From the NCBI RefSeq assembly GCF_000934755.1, contig NZ_JYNP01000016.1:62001-126000 (forward strand): 64,000 bases of DNA. Direction: 5' to 3'. The DNA is from Desulfonatronovibrio magnus (GTDB lineage Bacteria > Desulfobacterota > Desulfovibrionia > Desulfovibrionales > Desulfonatronovibrionaceae). This document shows positions 48,492 through 56,415 of the stretch, in pieces. The notes under the pieces are model-generated. The model did not search any database and was not told where the DNA came from. It worked only from the letters and a program-made list of their open reading frames with translations. Within the stretch, counting starts at the first letter, position 1. Every line of letters begins with the position of its first letter. The position numbers and the translations under genes are program-made.

Positions 48492-48881
48492 TATTTTCCC
48501 CTTCTTTTAAAAACTTGAAAGTTAAAAGTTATCAGTAAAAAACAAGGACTGAGGTGCCTGCTCCCGCCTGACCAAGCAAAAGGCTAAACTTTTACCCGTA
48601 AACTAAAGTTGCAGTGGTAACAAGCTAAGTTCCTTCATGGCAGTAAGCATTGACAATGCCTGCTGTTAAAGTTGCTTCATCCATGTAAATGTGCCTGCTC
48701 ATTAGCTCAAGTATCAAAAAATTGCAATACGTACGATTGTGGTTCTAAGCAGGGCAAAGAATCAGACCTTGTTAAAAAAACCTTGACATGTTTTCCTCAA
48801 ACAGACGAATATGTTACAAATTTCTTGGTAGACGAAGCAAGTGCGAGTCTATACTTAAGCTTATATTACTAAGGAGACTTT
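48492..48881. other. Gene-free divergent region between PEP-synthase-like copy 2 and receiver 3
   Basis: 390 bp. Near 48540-48600 there is a faint family A-like end (GGCTAAACTTTTACC). Promoter-like TTGGTA and TCTATA spaced by 17 bp at 48828-48856 could serve the receiver gene; it is weak. Nothing else seen. Confidence 0.45.
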
Positions 48882-49340
48882 ATGACCATGCAGGATAGCA
48901 CAGGACCCAAAATCTTATTGGTTGACGATGAAGAGCGCTTTCGTACCACGCTGTCCAAAAGAATTCATGAGAAGGGTTTTGATGTAACAGATGTGGACAG
49001 TGGTCAGGCAGCACTTGATTATATCAGGAACAACCATGTCGACGTAATGGTGTTAGACATCAAGATGCCGGGAATAGACGGAATAGAAACCCTGGGCGAA
49101 GTCAAAAGACTTGTTCCCGGTACAGAGGTTGTCCTGCTGACAGGTCATGGTACAGTGGAAACAGCCATAGAAGGCATGCGATCCGGTGCCTATGATTATC
49201 TCTTAAAACCATGTGAACTTGACGAGCTGATGGAAAAAGTAAATGGCGCTTTTACTGTCAAAGTAGAGCGGGATCAAAGAATCAAGCAAGCTGAAGAAAG
49301 AAGCCGTCTTGATAAACTTGAAAAAGCTATCAGGTTTTAA
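48882..49340 (+). CDS. Single-domain response regulator (receiver 3)
   Basis: 152 residues. Acidic pair D15/D16, phosphoacceptor D59 (MVLDIKMPGIDG), T88, K109. The C-terminal helix AEERSRLDKLEKAIRF matches receiver 2. AAGGAGA precedes the ATG. It opens the third part of the cluster, 28 bp upstream of a small membrane protein and the first kinase gene, so it is probably phosphorylated by that kinase. Confidence 0.93.
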   Translation: MTMQDSTGPKILLVDDEERFRTTLSKRIHEKGFDVTDVDSGQAALDYIRNNHVDVMVLDIKMPGIDGIETLGEVKRLVPGTEVVLLTGHGTVETAIEGMRSGAYDYLLKPCELDELMEKVNGAFTVKVERDQRIKQAEERSRLDKLEKAIRF

Positions 49341-49368
49341 GCAATAGCTTCAGGTACCAGTAAAGGCT

Positions 49369-49692
49369 ATGAACATAAAAGATAAAAGAACGAGTGACCT
49401 GGAAAAATCATCTTTTACTGAAACAACCCCCAAACCAGTTCAGGCTGAAGCCAGGACAGGAGATCAAACACCTGTAAAATGCAAGGGCATAAAATGTGGG
49501 GGTGAACTTCCAGATGAAAAGGTTGATCCCCTTTACCAGATGCTCAAACCCCTTCATAATCTTCCAAGAGGTAAAAACACCTGGGACCCTCAGTTTATAA
49601 AGAAACGCTGGTTCTGGCCTGTGAGCGCTGTGGTAATCATTATTCTTTTTTATATCTATCCATATATCTGGGATTTCTTTTCAACTAACTAA
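49369..49692 (+). CDS. Small single-pass membrane protein, unknown function
   Basis: A 107-residue protein with a charged, disordered-looking N-terminus (1-45), a KCKGIKCGGELPD stretch with two cysteines, a proline-rich middle, and one transmembrane helix near the end (about 83-104, WPVSAVVIIILFYIYPYIW). It is 28 bp after receiver 3 and 34 bp before the first kinase gene, so it belongs to this operon. It might be an accessory subunit of the kinase or of a transporter. No family recognised. Confidence 0.7.
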   Translation: MNIKDKRTSDLEKSSFTETTPKPVQAEARTGDQTPVKCKGIKCGGELPDEKVDPLYQMLKPLHNLPRGKNTWDPQFIKKRWFWPVSAVVIIILFYIYPYIWDFFSTN

Positions 49693-49726
49693 ACCTTACC
49701 AAGACCTCAACCTCAACGGCGAAAAC

Positions 49727-51412
49727 ATGAAAAGAAAGATAAAAGGACCAAGTGTATACAGCACTAAACTGCGCTGGCACATCATCATCTCCTATTGTCT
49801 TGCAGCAATAATTTCAATTGGGCTGATTTATGGGACCATATACTTTCAGTACAAAAGTTCCATCAGTGAGCAGGCTACTGCCAGGCTTGTTTCAGTGGTT
49901 ATGGAGCATAAAGGCACCATTGAGAACTTTCTATTTGAGCTGGCAAATACCATGCGCATGGTGACCCTGCTGGAAGATTTTGATAACCTGAAGAATCAGC
50001 ATATTCTTGAGCAGGTTTATTCCACCCTGGAAAGAGAGTACGATGTTTCATTTGAGGATCTTGGGGTGCTGAACCTTGAAGGTGATCATTTGGCATATGT
50101 GGGTCCTTTTGATCTTATGGACAGAAATTACAGTCAGGCTGGATGGTTTCAGGATGTTCTGGAAAAGGACCTGGTGATCAGCAATGTTTTTCTGGGATTT
50201 CGCCAACTTCCCCACTTTATTATTGCGGTCAAGCAGACCAGCGGAAATGAATCCTGGATTCTCAGGGCAACTGTTAATGCTGAAAAATTTGCATCCCTTG
50301 TGGAGCATGTCCGCTTTGGCAAGACCGGCTTTGCCTACATAGTCAGCCGTGATGGATACTATCAGACCCGATCCAGGGACGGCCATATGGTCATGGACCA
50401 GGTTATGCCCGGCCATCTTGATCTGGAAGTTTTTGAAGGGGTCAGGTTCTGGGAAACCGATCAGGATCAGAGAAGTTTTTTTCGTGCCAAAACCTGGATT
50501 AAGGATAATGAATGGCTTCTGGTTGTTGAGCAGGACGTAGACGATATTTATGGCGAGCTTTACCACTTGCGTCAGAATGCAGTTATTTTTTTCGGACTTG
50601 GCGGCTCATTGCTTCTAATACTTTGCTTATTGAGCATGAAATTTCTGCTACGCAGGGTAAAGCTGATAGATGCGGAAAAGGAGCTTCTTGACGAGCAGCT
50701 TATTCAATCTCATAAGCTTGCTTCCATTGGGCAGCTGTCAGCAGGCATCGCTCATGAAATCAACAATCCTCTGGCCATTATCGGGGAAGAAGCTGGCTGG
50801 ATGCAGGATATACTTAAACGGGAAAATATGCAGGGAATACCTGAGCACGATGAATTGACTGACTCACTGCGCGAGATCAGCGTTCAGGCTGGCAGGTGTA
50901 GAAAAATAACTCACAAGCTTTTAAGCTTCTCCAGAAAAATGGATGCAACTTTGCGTAAGGTGGATTTGAATCAGCTTATAGATGAGGTAGCTGCTTTGCG
51001 GGAAAAGGAAGCAACCCTATACTCCATAAAGTTCATCCGAGATTACGATGAAACTCTTCCCATGATCCTCACCGATTCTTCCCAGGTAAGGCAGGTTCTT
51101 TTCAATCTGATAAACAATGCCATTGATGCCATAGATAAAAACGGTGAGATACATCTGTCTACCCGAAAAAACAAAGATAGTTCTGTTGCCATAACAATCA
51201 GGGATACCGGGACAGGGATACATCAAGAAAACCTCACAAGGATTTTTGATCCTTTTTTTACCACCAAGGAACCAGGCAAGGGCACTGGACTTGGTTTGTC
51301 CATATGTCACGGCATCATTGAGAAACTCGGAGGAACCATATTTGTTGCCAGTAAGGTTGGCGAAGGTACCACTTTCACCATCAGGCTTCCGCTGGAAATA
51401 GGATCAGACTGA
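49727..51412 (+). CDS. Membrane sensor histidine kinase 1
   Basis: A 561-residue kinase. Transmembrane helices at about 19-39 and 286-306 enclose a periplasmic Cache-type sensor (40-285). The dimerisation helix carries H343 in GIAHEINNPLAIIGEEAGW. The ATPase domain follows, with NLINNAIDAI, DTGTGI and FFTTKEPGKGTGLGLS. There is no HAMP domain and no fused receiver. It is flanked by receivers 3 and 4. The Cache domain normally senses small organic or inorganic ligands outside the membrane. Confidence 0.93.
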   Translation: MKRKIKGPSVYSTKLRWHIIISYCLAAIISIGLIYGTIYFQYKSSISEQATARLVSVVMEHKGTIENFLFELANTMRMVTLLEDFDNLKNQHILEQVYSTLEREYDVSFEDLGVLNLEGDHLAYVGPFDLMDRNYSQAGWFQDVLEKDLVISNVFLGFRQLPHFIIAVKQTSGNESWILRATVNAEKFASLVEHVRFGKTGFAYIVSRDGYYQTRSRDGHMVMDQVMPGHLDLEVFEGVRFWETDQDQRSFFRAKTWIKDNEWLLVVEQDVDDIYGELYHLRQNAVIFFGLGGSLLLILCLLSMKFLLRRVKLIDAEKELLDEQLIQSHKLASIGQLSAGIAHEINNPLAIIGEEAGWMQDILKRENMQGIPEHDELTDSLREISVQAGRCRKITHKLLSFSRKMDATLRKVDLNQLIDEVAALREKEATLYSIKFIRDYDETLPMILTDSSQVRQVLFNLINNAIDAIDKNGEIHLSTRKNKDSSVAITIRDTGTGIHQENLTRIFDPFFTTKEPGKGTGLGLSICHGIIEKLGGTIFVASKVGEGTTFTIRLPLEIGSD

Positions 51413-51436
51413 TGCCTCTGGCCTTCCAGCTTTCTC

Positions 51437-51477
51437 TTAATCTCAAATCTTAAATCTTAAAACTTAAAACTCAAATC
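51437..51477. repeat. 7-bp tandem repeat (CTTAAAT/CTTAAAA-type)
   Basis: About five imperfect heptamers between kinase 1 and receiver 4. Same family as the array at 34027. Confidence 0.8.
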
Positions 51478-51501
51478 ATAAGACCAAAGGATATCAAGAA
51501 A

Positions 51502-51885
51502 ATGATTAGACCCAGGATACTTCTGGTAGATGATGAAGACAGGTTTCGAAAAACCTTAAAAAAAAGGATTTCATCCAGAGATTACGAAGTCTTTGATGCC
51601 GCCAACGGAATTCAGGCATTAGAGATGATTCGGGACGACCCCATGGATGTTGTAGTTCTGGATGTGCGCATGCCCGGCTTGAGCGGTCTTGAAACACTTA
51701 CAGAAATAAAAAACATTTCCCCTGAAACCGAGGTTATCATGCTAACAGGCCATGCCTCAGTGGATCCAGCCATTGAGGGAATGAAGCTCGGTGCTTTTGA
51801 CTATCTGATGAAGCCCTGTGACCTTGAAGATTTGATGGTCAAAATTCAGAACGCATTTGAGGCCAAAAGCAGCAAGAAGGGTTAG
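51502..51885 (+). CDS. Single-domain response regulator (receiver 4)
   Basis: 127 residues, essentially only the receiver. Acidic pair D10/D11, phosphoacceptor D54 (VVLDVRMPGLSG), T82 and K104. Lacks the long tail of receivers 2 and 3. It lies between the kinase genes at 49727 and 51938, 53 bp before the second. It aligns end to end with the pseudo-receiver at 42524, which is useful for comparing active sites. Confidence 0.93.
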   Translation: MIRPRILLVDDEDRFRKTLKKRISSRDYEVFDAANGIQALEMIRDDPMDVVVLDVRMPGLSGLETLTEIKNISPETEVIMLTGHASVDPAIEGMKLGAFDYLMKPCDLEDLMVKIQNAFEAKSSKKG

Positions 51886-51937
51886 CACCTTTTGAGAAAG
51901 GGACCTGCCCTGTCTTAACCTTCTGGAGGACTTTTTT

Positions 51938-53641
51938 ATGGCGGACCACTATCAAGCAACCTATACCTGGATTCGCCAGCATGTCACCCTGGTTATCTTT
52001 CTTGTTCTAAGTGTACCATTTGTTCTGGTTATCGCTATAGTCTACTTCACAGGCTACCAGTACATTAAAGACAGCATCACCCAGCGTGCAAACTCTAAGC
52101 TGTCCGACTTTGCTGCTGAAATCAGATACAATCTGGATGCTGGAATTACTGATCTTTGCAGAGGGCTGAGTTTTTTCGCCATTTCTGACAGGCTGGAAGA
52201 CCTTCAAGATGATAATAAACTCCAATGGATTTTTTCCAGACTGGAAATGAAAACAGGAAATGTAATCAAGGACTTAGCCCTGGTTGATCATGACGGAAAT
52301 GTTGTTGCCGGTAGTTTACTTAGTGACTGCAAGTATGCGGATTTAAGCAGTAAACAATGGTATGTCATGTCTTGCGAGCATCAGGTGTATGTTAGTGATA
52401 TATATATTGATTCCCGTAAGAATCCCTATTTCATAATTTCAGTGCATCTTGACCACCCTGAAGATCGGGCCATCCTTATGGTCTCGGTGGATGGTGGATG
52501 GCTCAGTTCATTTGTGGAAACCGTTCGTCTTGGTAAAAGTGGAGAAGCTTTTATCGTTAACTCAAATGGCATAATCCAGTCCAGGTCCAGCTTAGACAGG
52601 GATTTTGGGCAGATATTTGATATACCTTTGCAAGACCTTCACGCCCATAAAATCACAACAACCACTTTTTATGACCAGGGCCGGGAAGCGCTTGCCGCTG
52701 TTGCCACTCTAAAAAGCAACCATAACTGGTTAGTTGTGGTCGGGCAGGATATGGAAGAAGCTGTCCAGGATATTTCCATGGTCAAGACAGGCTTTGGAAT
52801 GATAGTATTTCTGGGCGTAATTTTTATTATCATAATAGGAAGTCTAACATCGAGTGTGCTTATGAGAAAAATCCGCCAGGCAGATGCAAAGAAATGCGAG
52901 ATAGATGAACAGTTGATCCAGTCCCAGAAACTGGCAGCCATAGGCCAGCTTTCTTCTGGAGTAGCTCACGAGATCAATAATCCCTTAGCTGTAATTGGGG
53001 AAGAAGCTGGGTGGCTTCAGGATCTTTTAAAAAAGGAAGATGCAAAGAGCTTTAAATATGGAGATGATTTCAGAGACTCTTTAAATGCCATTGTGGATCA
53101 GGTGCGCAGGTGCAAGGAAGTTACCCATAAGTTGCTGAGCTTTGCTAGAAAAATGGACTCAAATTTCAGTGATGTAAATTTGAAGGAAGCTGTTGATGAA
53201 GTGGTGAGCATGCGCGAACAGGATGCTTTTCTGGATAATATCACGATCAACAAGATTTATGAAAAAAATCTGCCAATAATATTCAGTGAACCTTATTTGT
53301 TGCGTCAACTTCTCTTGAATCTTTTGAACAACGCCTTGGACGCGGTTAGAAAAGACGGCAAGGTCACCATACACACCCGCCTGGAAGACCAGAATAAAAT
53401 CATAATTGATGTCATAGATAATGGTGTTGGCATTCCAGACGAAAATTTAGGAAAAATATTTGATCCTTTTTTCACAACAAAGCCCCCTGGCAAAGGAACA
53501 GGTCTTGGTCTCTCCACCTGCCACGGTATAGTCAACAAACTTGGCGGAGATATTCGCGTAAAAAGCAGGGTTAATGAGGGAAGCACTTTCAGCGTCATTC
53601 TGCCAGTTAAGTCCTTAAGGGATCACCCTGCTGATGAATAA
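51938..53641 (+). CDS. Membrane sensor histidine kinase 2
   Basis: 567 residues. Transmembrane helices at about 17-38 and 286-306 around a Cache-like periplasmic domain. H344 lies in GVAHEINNPLAVIGEEAGW. ATPase motifs are NLLNNALDAV, DNGVGI and FFTTKPPGKGTGLGLS. It is a close relative of kinase 1, with the same EEAGW extension after the H box, suggesting duplication and shared receiver partners. GGAGG precedes the start. It is the last gene before a 720-bp repeat region. Confidence 0.93.
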   Translation: MADHYQATYTWIRQHVTLVIFLVLSVPFVLVIAIVYFTGYQYIKDSITQRANSKLSDFAAEIRYNLDAGITDLCRGLSFFAISDRLEDLQDDNKLQWIFSRLEMKTGNVIKDLALVDHDGNVVAGSLLSDCKYADLSSKQWYVMSCEHQVYVSDIYIDSRKNPYFIISVHLDHPEDRAILMVSVDGGWLSSFVETVRLGKSGEAFIVNSNGIIQSRSSLDRDFGQIFDIPLQDLHAHKITTTTFYDQGREALAAVATLKSNHNWLVVVGQDMEEAVQDISMVKTGFGMIVFLGVIFIIIIGSLTSSVLMRKIRQADAKKCEIDEQLIQSQKLAAIGQLSSGVAHEINNPLAVIGEEAGWLQDLLKKEDAKSFKYGDDFRDSLNAIVDQVRRCKEVTHKLLSFARKMDSNFSDVNLKEAVDEVVSMREQDAFLDNITINKIYEKNLPIIFSEPYLLRQLLLNLLNNALDAVRKDGKVTIHTRLEDQNKIIIDVIDNGVGIPDENLGKIFDPFFTTKPPGKGTGLGLSTCHGIVNKLGGDIRVKSRVNEGSTFSVILPVKSLRDHPADE

Positions 53642-53705
53642 ACTTCGCACATGCTCCTCAATCCGGCCGCCCGGGTGAGGAGCTTACAAGTAACTATAAT
53701 TGTTT

Positions 53706-53870
53706 TGCTAATAAATTCAGGTCATTACGGTTTTACCGTACAGATTGCTTCGGTCGCTTAGGCTCCCTTATGGGTGACAGGTTTTCAGCAACCACATCCC
53801 TGACAGCTCAGGTGTCATTGCGAGCGAGTCTTCGAGCGCGGCAATCCCAAACGCGTTAAGGCTATTTTAA
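53706..53870. repeat. Dispersed REP-like repeat, family C copy 3
   Basis: TAATAAATTCAGGTCATTAC, CGGTCGCTTAGGCTCCCTTA, CCCTGACAGCTCAGGTGTCA and CATTGCGAGCGAGTC in the family order. It is followed at 53870-53925 by a CGGTCCCGGTCCTCCCGGG block. Confidence 0.85.
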
Positions 53871-54360
53871 ACTACTCGCAAGTTCGGTCCCGGTCCTCCC
53901 GGGTGAAAAGCCTTTATGTAACTTCTATCTTATTTCCTATATAATCAGGCACTTACAAATTTCAGTATATTTGCGCTTGTTCCCAGGCTCCAGCCTGGGA
54001 ATACCTCTTTTTATGTGGCACCAGCCACATTTTGAACAATCAGCTGGTACTACAAGAGCCCCCCTGGCTGGAGACCGGACACAAGGGAGGTTAGTTACTG
54101 ACAAATCTAGCCTTCATTCAATGATTCAAATGAGCCTTTGTTTCACTCAGAAACAAATTGTTTCTCAATGATTCGCAAAACCGTTTCATTTCTTTGCGGC
54201 AAAAAAAATAAAATATTCTGTTGCGTTAGCGTCAACTTTGAGTTTATAAGGCAATCGACGTCTTATTTTTTCGCAAGTTATTTTTTGCACAATATGATAC
54301 CTTATTGGTTTAGATTATTTTTATAAAATAATATCGCTGTACAATCGATATAACTTTTGA
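53871..54360. other. Gene-free region upstream of kinase 3
   Basis: Contains at 53975-54070 a repeat with GTGGCACCAGCCACATTTTGAA related to 6288-6345, then an AT-rich stretch 54170-54360 that probably carries the kinase 3 promoter. No gene is supported here. Confidence 0.55.
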
Positions 54361-56148
54361 ATGTCAGGCGGGATTTCAAGAATGTCCAACAATGCTATCA
54401 GAAACGAAAGCACCAGAAAGCAGCGGGTTTATGGTGGTGCTGTTTCCGAAAATGGCCATCCGAAGACACCTAACGAGTCTGTCAGGTATGCACATCGCCG
54501 TCTGAGACATGGTATCCTGCTATGTCTATTACTTACATATATAGTTCCCATCATTATACTATCATTATACTTCCATAACAAATTCAACACCAACATGCGC
54601 GAGAGCAGCAAGCAGCAGCTTACGGCTATTGCTGAAGCCCAGAAAAATACCATTGACCTGTTCATGCAGAAAAGGGTGGTCAATGTGTTTAACCTGTTTC
54701 ACATGGCCGATTTTTCCCTGAAGCCGAGCCAGGAAAGAATGGATCATTATCTAAAGAACCTCATAATGTCTGATGACGCTTTTGCTGATATAGGTCTAAT
54801 CAACTCAAAGGGAATCCAGACATATTACGCTGGACCTTACCCCAACCTCAAAGGGAAAGACTACAGCAGTGAAGAATGGTTCATTCAGCTAACTAATCAA
54901 TCCAAAAGTTACATTATAACTGACCTGTATCTCGGTTTACGATTGCAGCCTCATTTCACAATTGGCGTTCGCCAGATGATTGATGGGGAGTATCATGTTG
55001 TCAGAGCAAGTGTTTACCCTGGCAAGCTTGAAAGCATGATAGGCACCATAAGCAACGGAATCAATACTCTTGGGTTTGTGGTCAACACTGAGGGCATTTT
55101 CCAGGTAGGTGAGGCCGAACTTGGGCAGCTGCTCGAACCTGCGTACTATGCGCCAGGCTATTTTGACCGTTCCGGCGTTGTGGTTATGGATTGGCATGGA
55201 CAAGAAGTACTCGCTGCACATACCTGGCTTAATGAGGTTCCATGGTGTCTAATTATGTTGCAGCAGGCTGATGAGGCCTTCTCTGAAATGACTTTTATGC
55301 GTAATACCCTGATAATTGGTACAATCCTGCTGATACTGGTCATCATGATTTTTATTGGTGTTGTTGTTAACCTCCTGCTGAGCCGAGCAATGACACTTGA
55401 TCAGGAGAGAAACGAGCTGAAAGGTCAACTCTATCACGCCCACAAAGTTATATCTGTCGGACAGCTTGTTGGTGAAGTGGCCCATGAAATTAACAACCCA
55501 CTGGCAATCATTGATGCGGAATCTGGAATAATCAGGGATATGCTTGATCCTGAAATGGATCTTGATGCCTCTCCTGAGGCCATCCGCAAGGAGCTGGACC
55601 AGATTGACAAGGCTGTTGTCCGTGCCAGAGGTATAACCAGAGAAATATTGACATTTGTTCGCAAGTCACAGCCCAGGTTTGAGGAGTGCAATCTTAATGA
55701 TCTGTTTGAGGAAGCTGTTTCCGGGATGAAACAAAAAGAACTGCATATGTCAGATATTTCACTGATTAAAGACTTGGCAGATAACCTCCCCAGAGTCTAT
55801 GTAGACCCTGATCTCATGCGCCAGGTTTTTGTCAATCTTCTGAATAATGCCAGAGATGCTGTTGCACCTGGTGACGTAATCACCCTCAAAACAGACCTGA
55901 ATAATGGATTTGTAGAGGCTACAGTATCGGATTCTGGAGCAGGTATGACTGAAGAGCAGTTAGAGCGCATCTTTACTCCCTTTTTCACCACCAAGGAAAA
56001 AGGCAGAGGTACTGGACTGGGACTGCCCATTTGTTTGAACATTGTAGAGGGGTTTGGTGGTCAGATAAAAGTGGAAAGCGCGATCGGAAAAGGCACGTTA
56101 TTCACTGTAGTCCTGCCCCAGGCGCAGGATTTGCTGAAAAACAAATGA
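54361..56148 (+). CDS. Membrane sensor histidine kinase 3
   Basis: 595 residues from ATG 54361; ATG 54382 is an alternative and neither has a clear ribosome site. A 48-residue charged N-terminus precedes the first transmembrane helix (51-71); the second is at about 316-340, with a Cache-like domain between. H375 lies in GEVAHEINNPLAIIDAESG. ATPase motifs: NLLNNARDAV, DSGAGM, FFTTKEKGRGTGLGLP. It is less similar to kinases 1 and 2. It precedes the receiver fragment and the receiver-DASS fusion, its likely phosphorylation target. Confidence 0.92.
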   Translation: MSGGISRMSNNAIRNESTRKQRVYGGAVSENGHPKTPNESVRYAHRRLRHGILLCLLLTYIVPIIILSLYFHNKFNTNMRESSKQQLTAIAEAQKNTIDLFMQKRVVNVFNLFHMADFSLKPSQERMDHYLKNLIMSDDAFADIGLINSKGIQTYYAGPYPNLKGKDYSSEEWFIQLTNQSKSYIITDLYLGLRLQPHFTIGVRQMIDGEYHVVRASVYPGKLESMIGTISNGINTLGFVVNTEGIFQVGEAELGQLLEPAYYAPGYFDRSGVVVMDWHGQEVLAAHTWLNEVPWCLIMLQQADEAFSEMTFMRNTLIIGTILLILVIMIFIGVVVNLLLSRAMTLDQERNELKGQLYHAHKVISVGQLVGEVAHEINNPLAIIDAESGIIRDMLDPEMDLDASPEAIRKELDQIDKAVVRARGITREILTFVRKSQPRFEECNLNDLFEEAVSGMKQKELHMSDISLIKDLADNLPRVYVDPDLMRQVFVNLLNNARDAVAPGDVITLKTDLNNGFVEATVSDSGAGMTEEQLERIFTPFFTTKEKGRGTGLGLPICLNIVEGFGGQIKVESAIGKGTLFTVVLPQAQDLLKNK

Positions 56149-56231
56149 TGATTGCTGATAATGGTCACTTAGATTTACATCAAAAATCTGAGGACTGTTT
56201 TCATAAACAAAAAATAATATGGAGGTCTATT

Positions 56232-56390
56232 ATGGTTGAGGATGGACAATCTGCTTCTGGAAAAAAGACTAAAACACTGATTGTGGATTATGAGGAATCT
56301 CTCAAAGAAATTGGCAACAGAATATTCCACACTGGCAGAAAGGGCAGAAATACTAACTTGATCAAAATTGATTGCGAGCACAAACCCTAA
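56232..56390 (+). CDS. Short receiver-like fragment or microprotein
   Basis: A 52-codon frame with ATGGAGG upstream. Residues 13 on read KTLIVDYEESLKEIGNRIF, which looks like the first strand and helix of a receiver (LIVDDEESL) with the second Asp changed to Tyr, then stops. It is either the stub of a decayed response regulator or a retained microprotein. The intact ribosome site and spacing (25 bp before the fusion gene) favour translation. Confidence 0.5.
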   Translation: MVEDGQSASGKKTKTLIVDYEESLKEIGNRIFHTGRKGRNTNLIKIDCEHKP

Positions 56391-56415
56391 CAATTTTTTT
56401 TAATGGAGGTTTACA

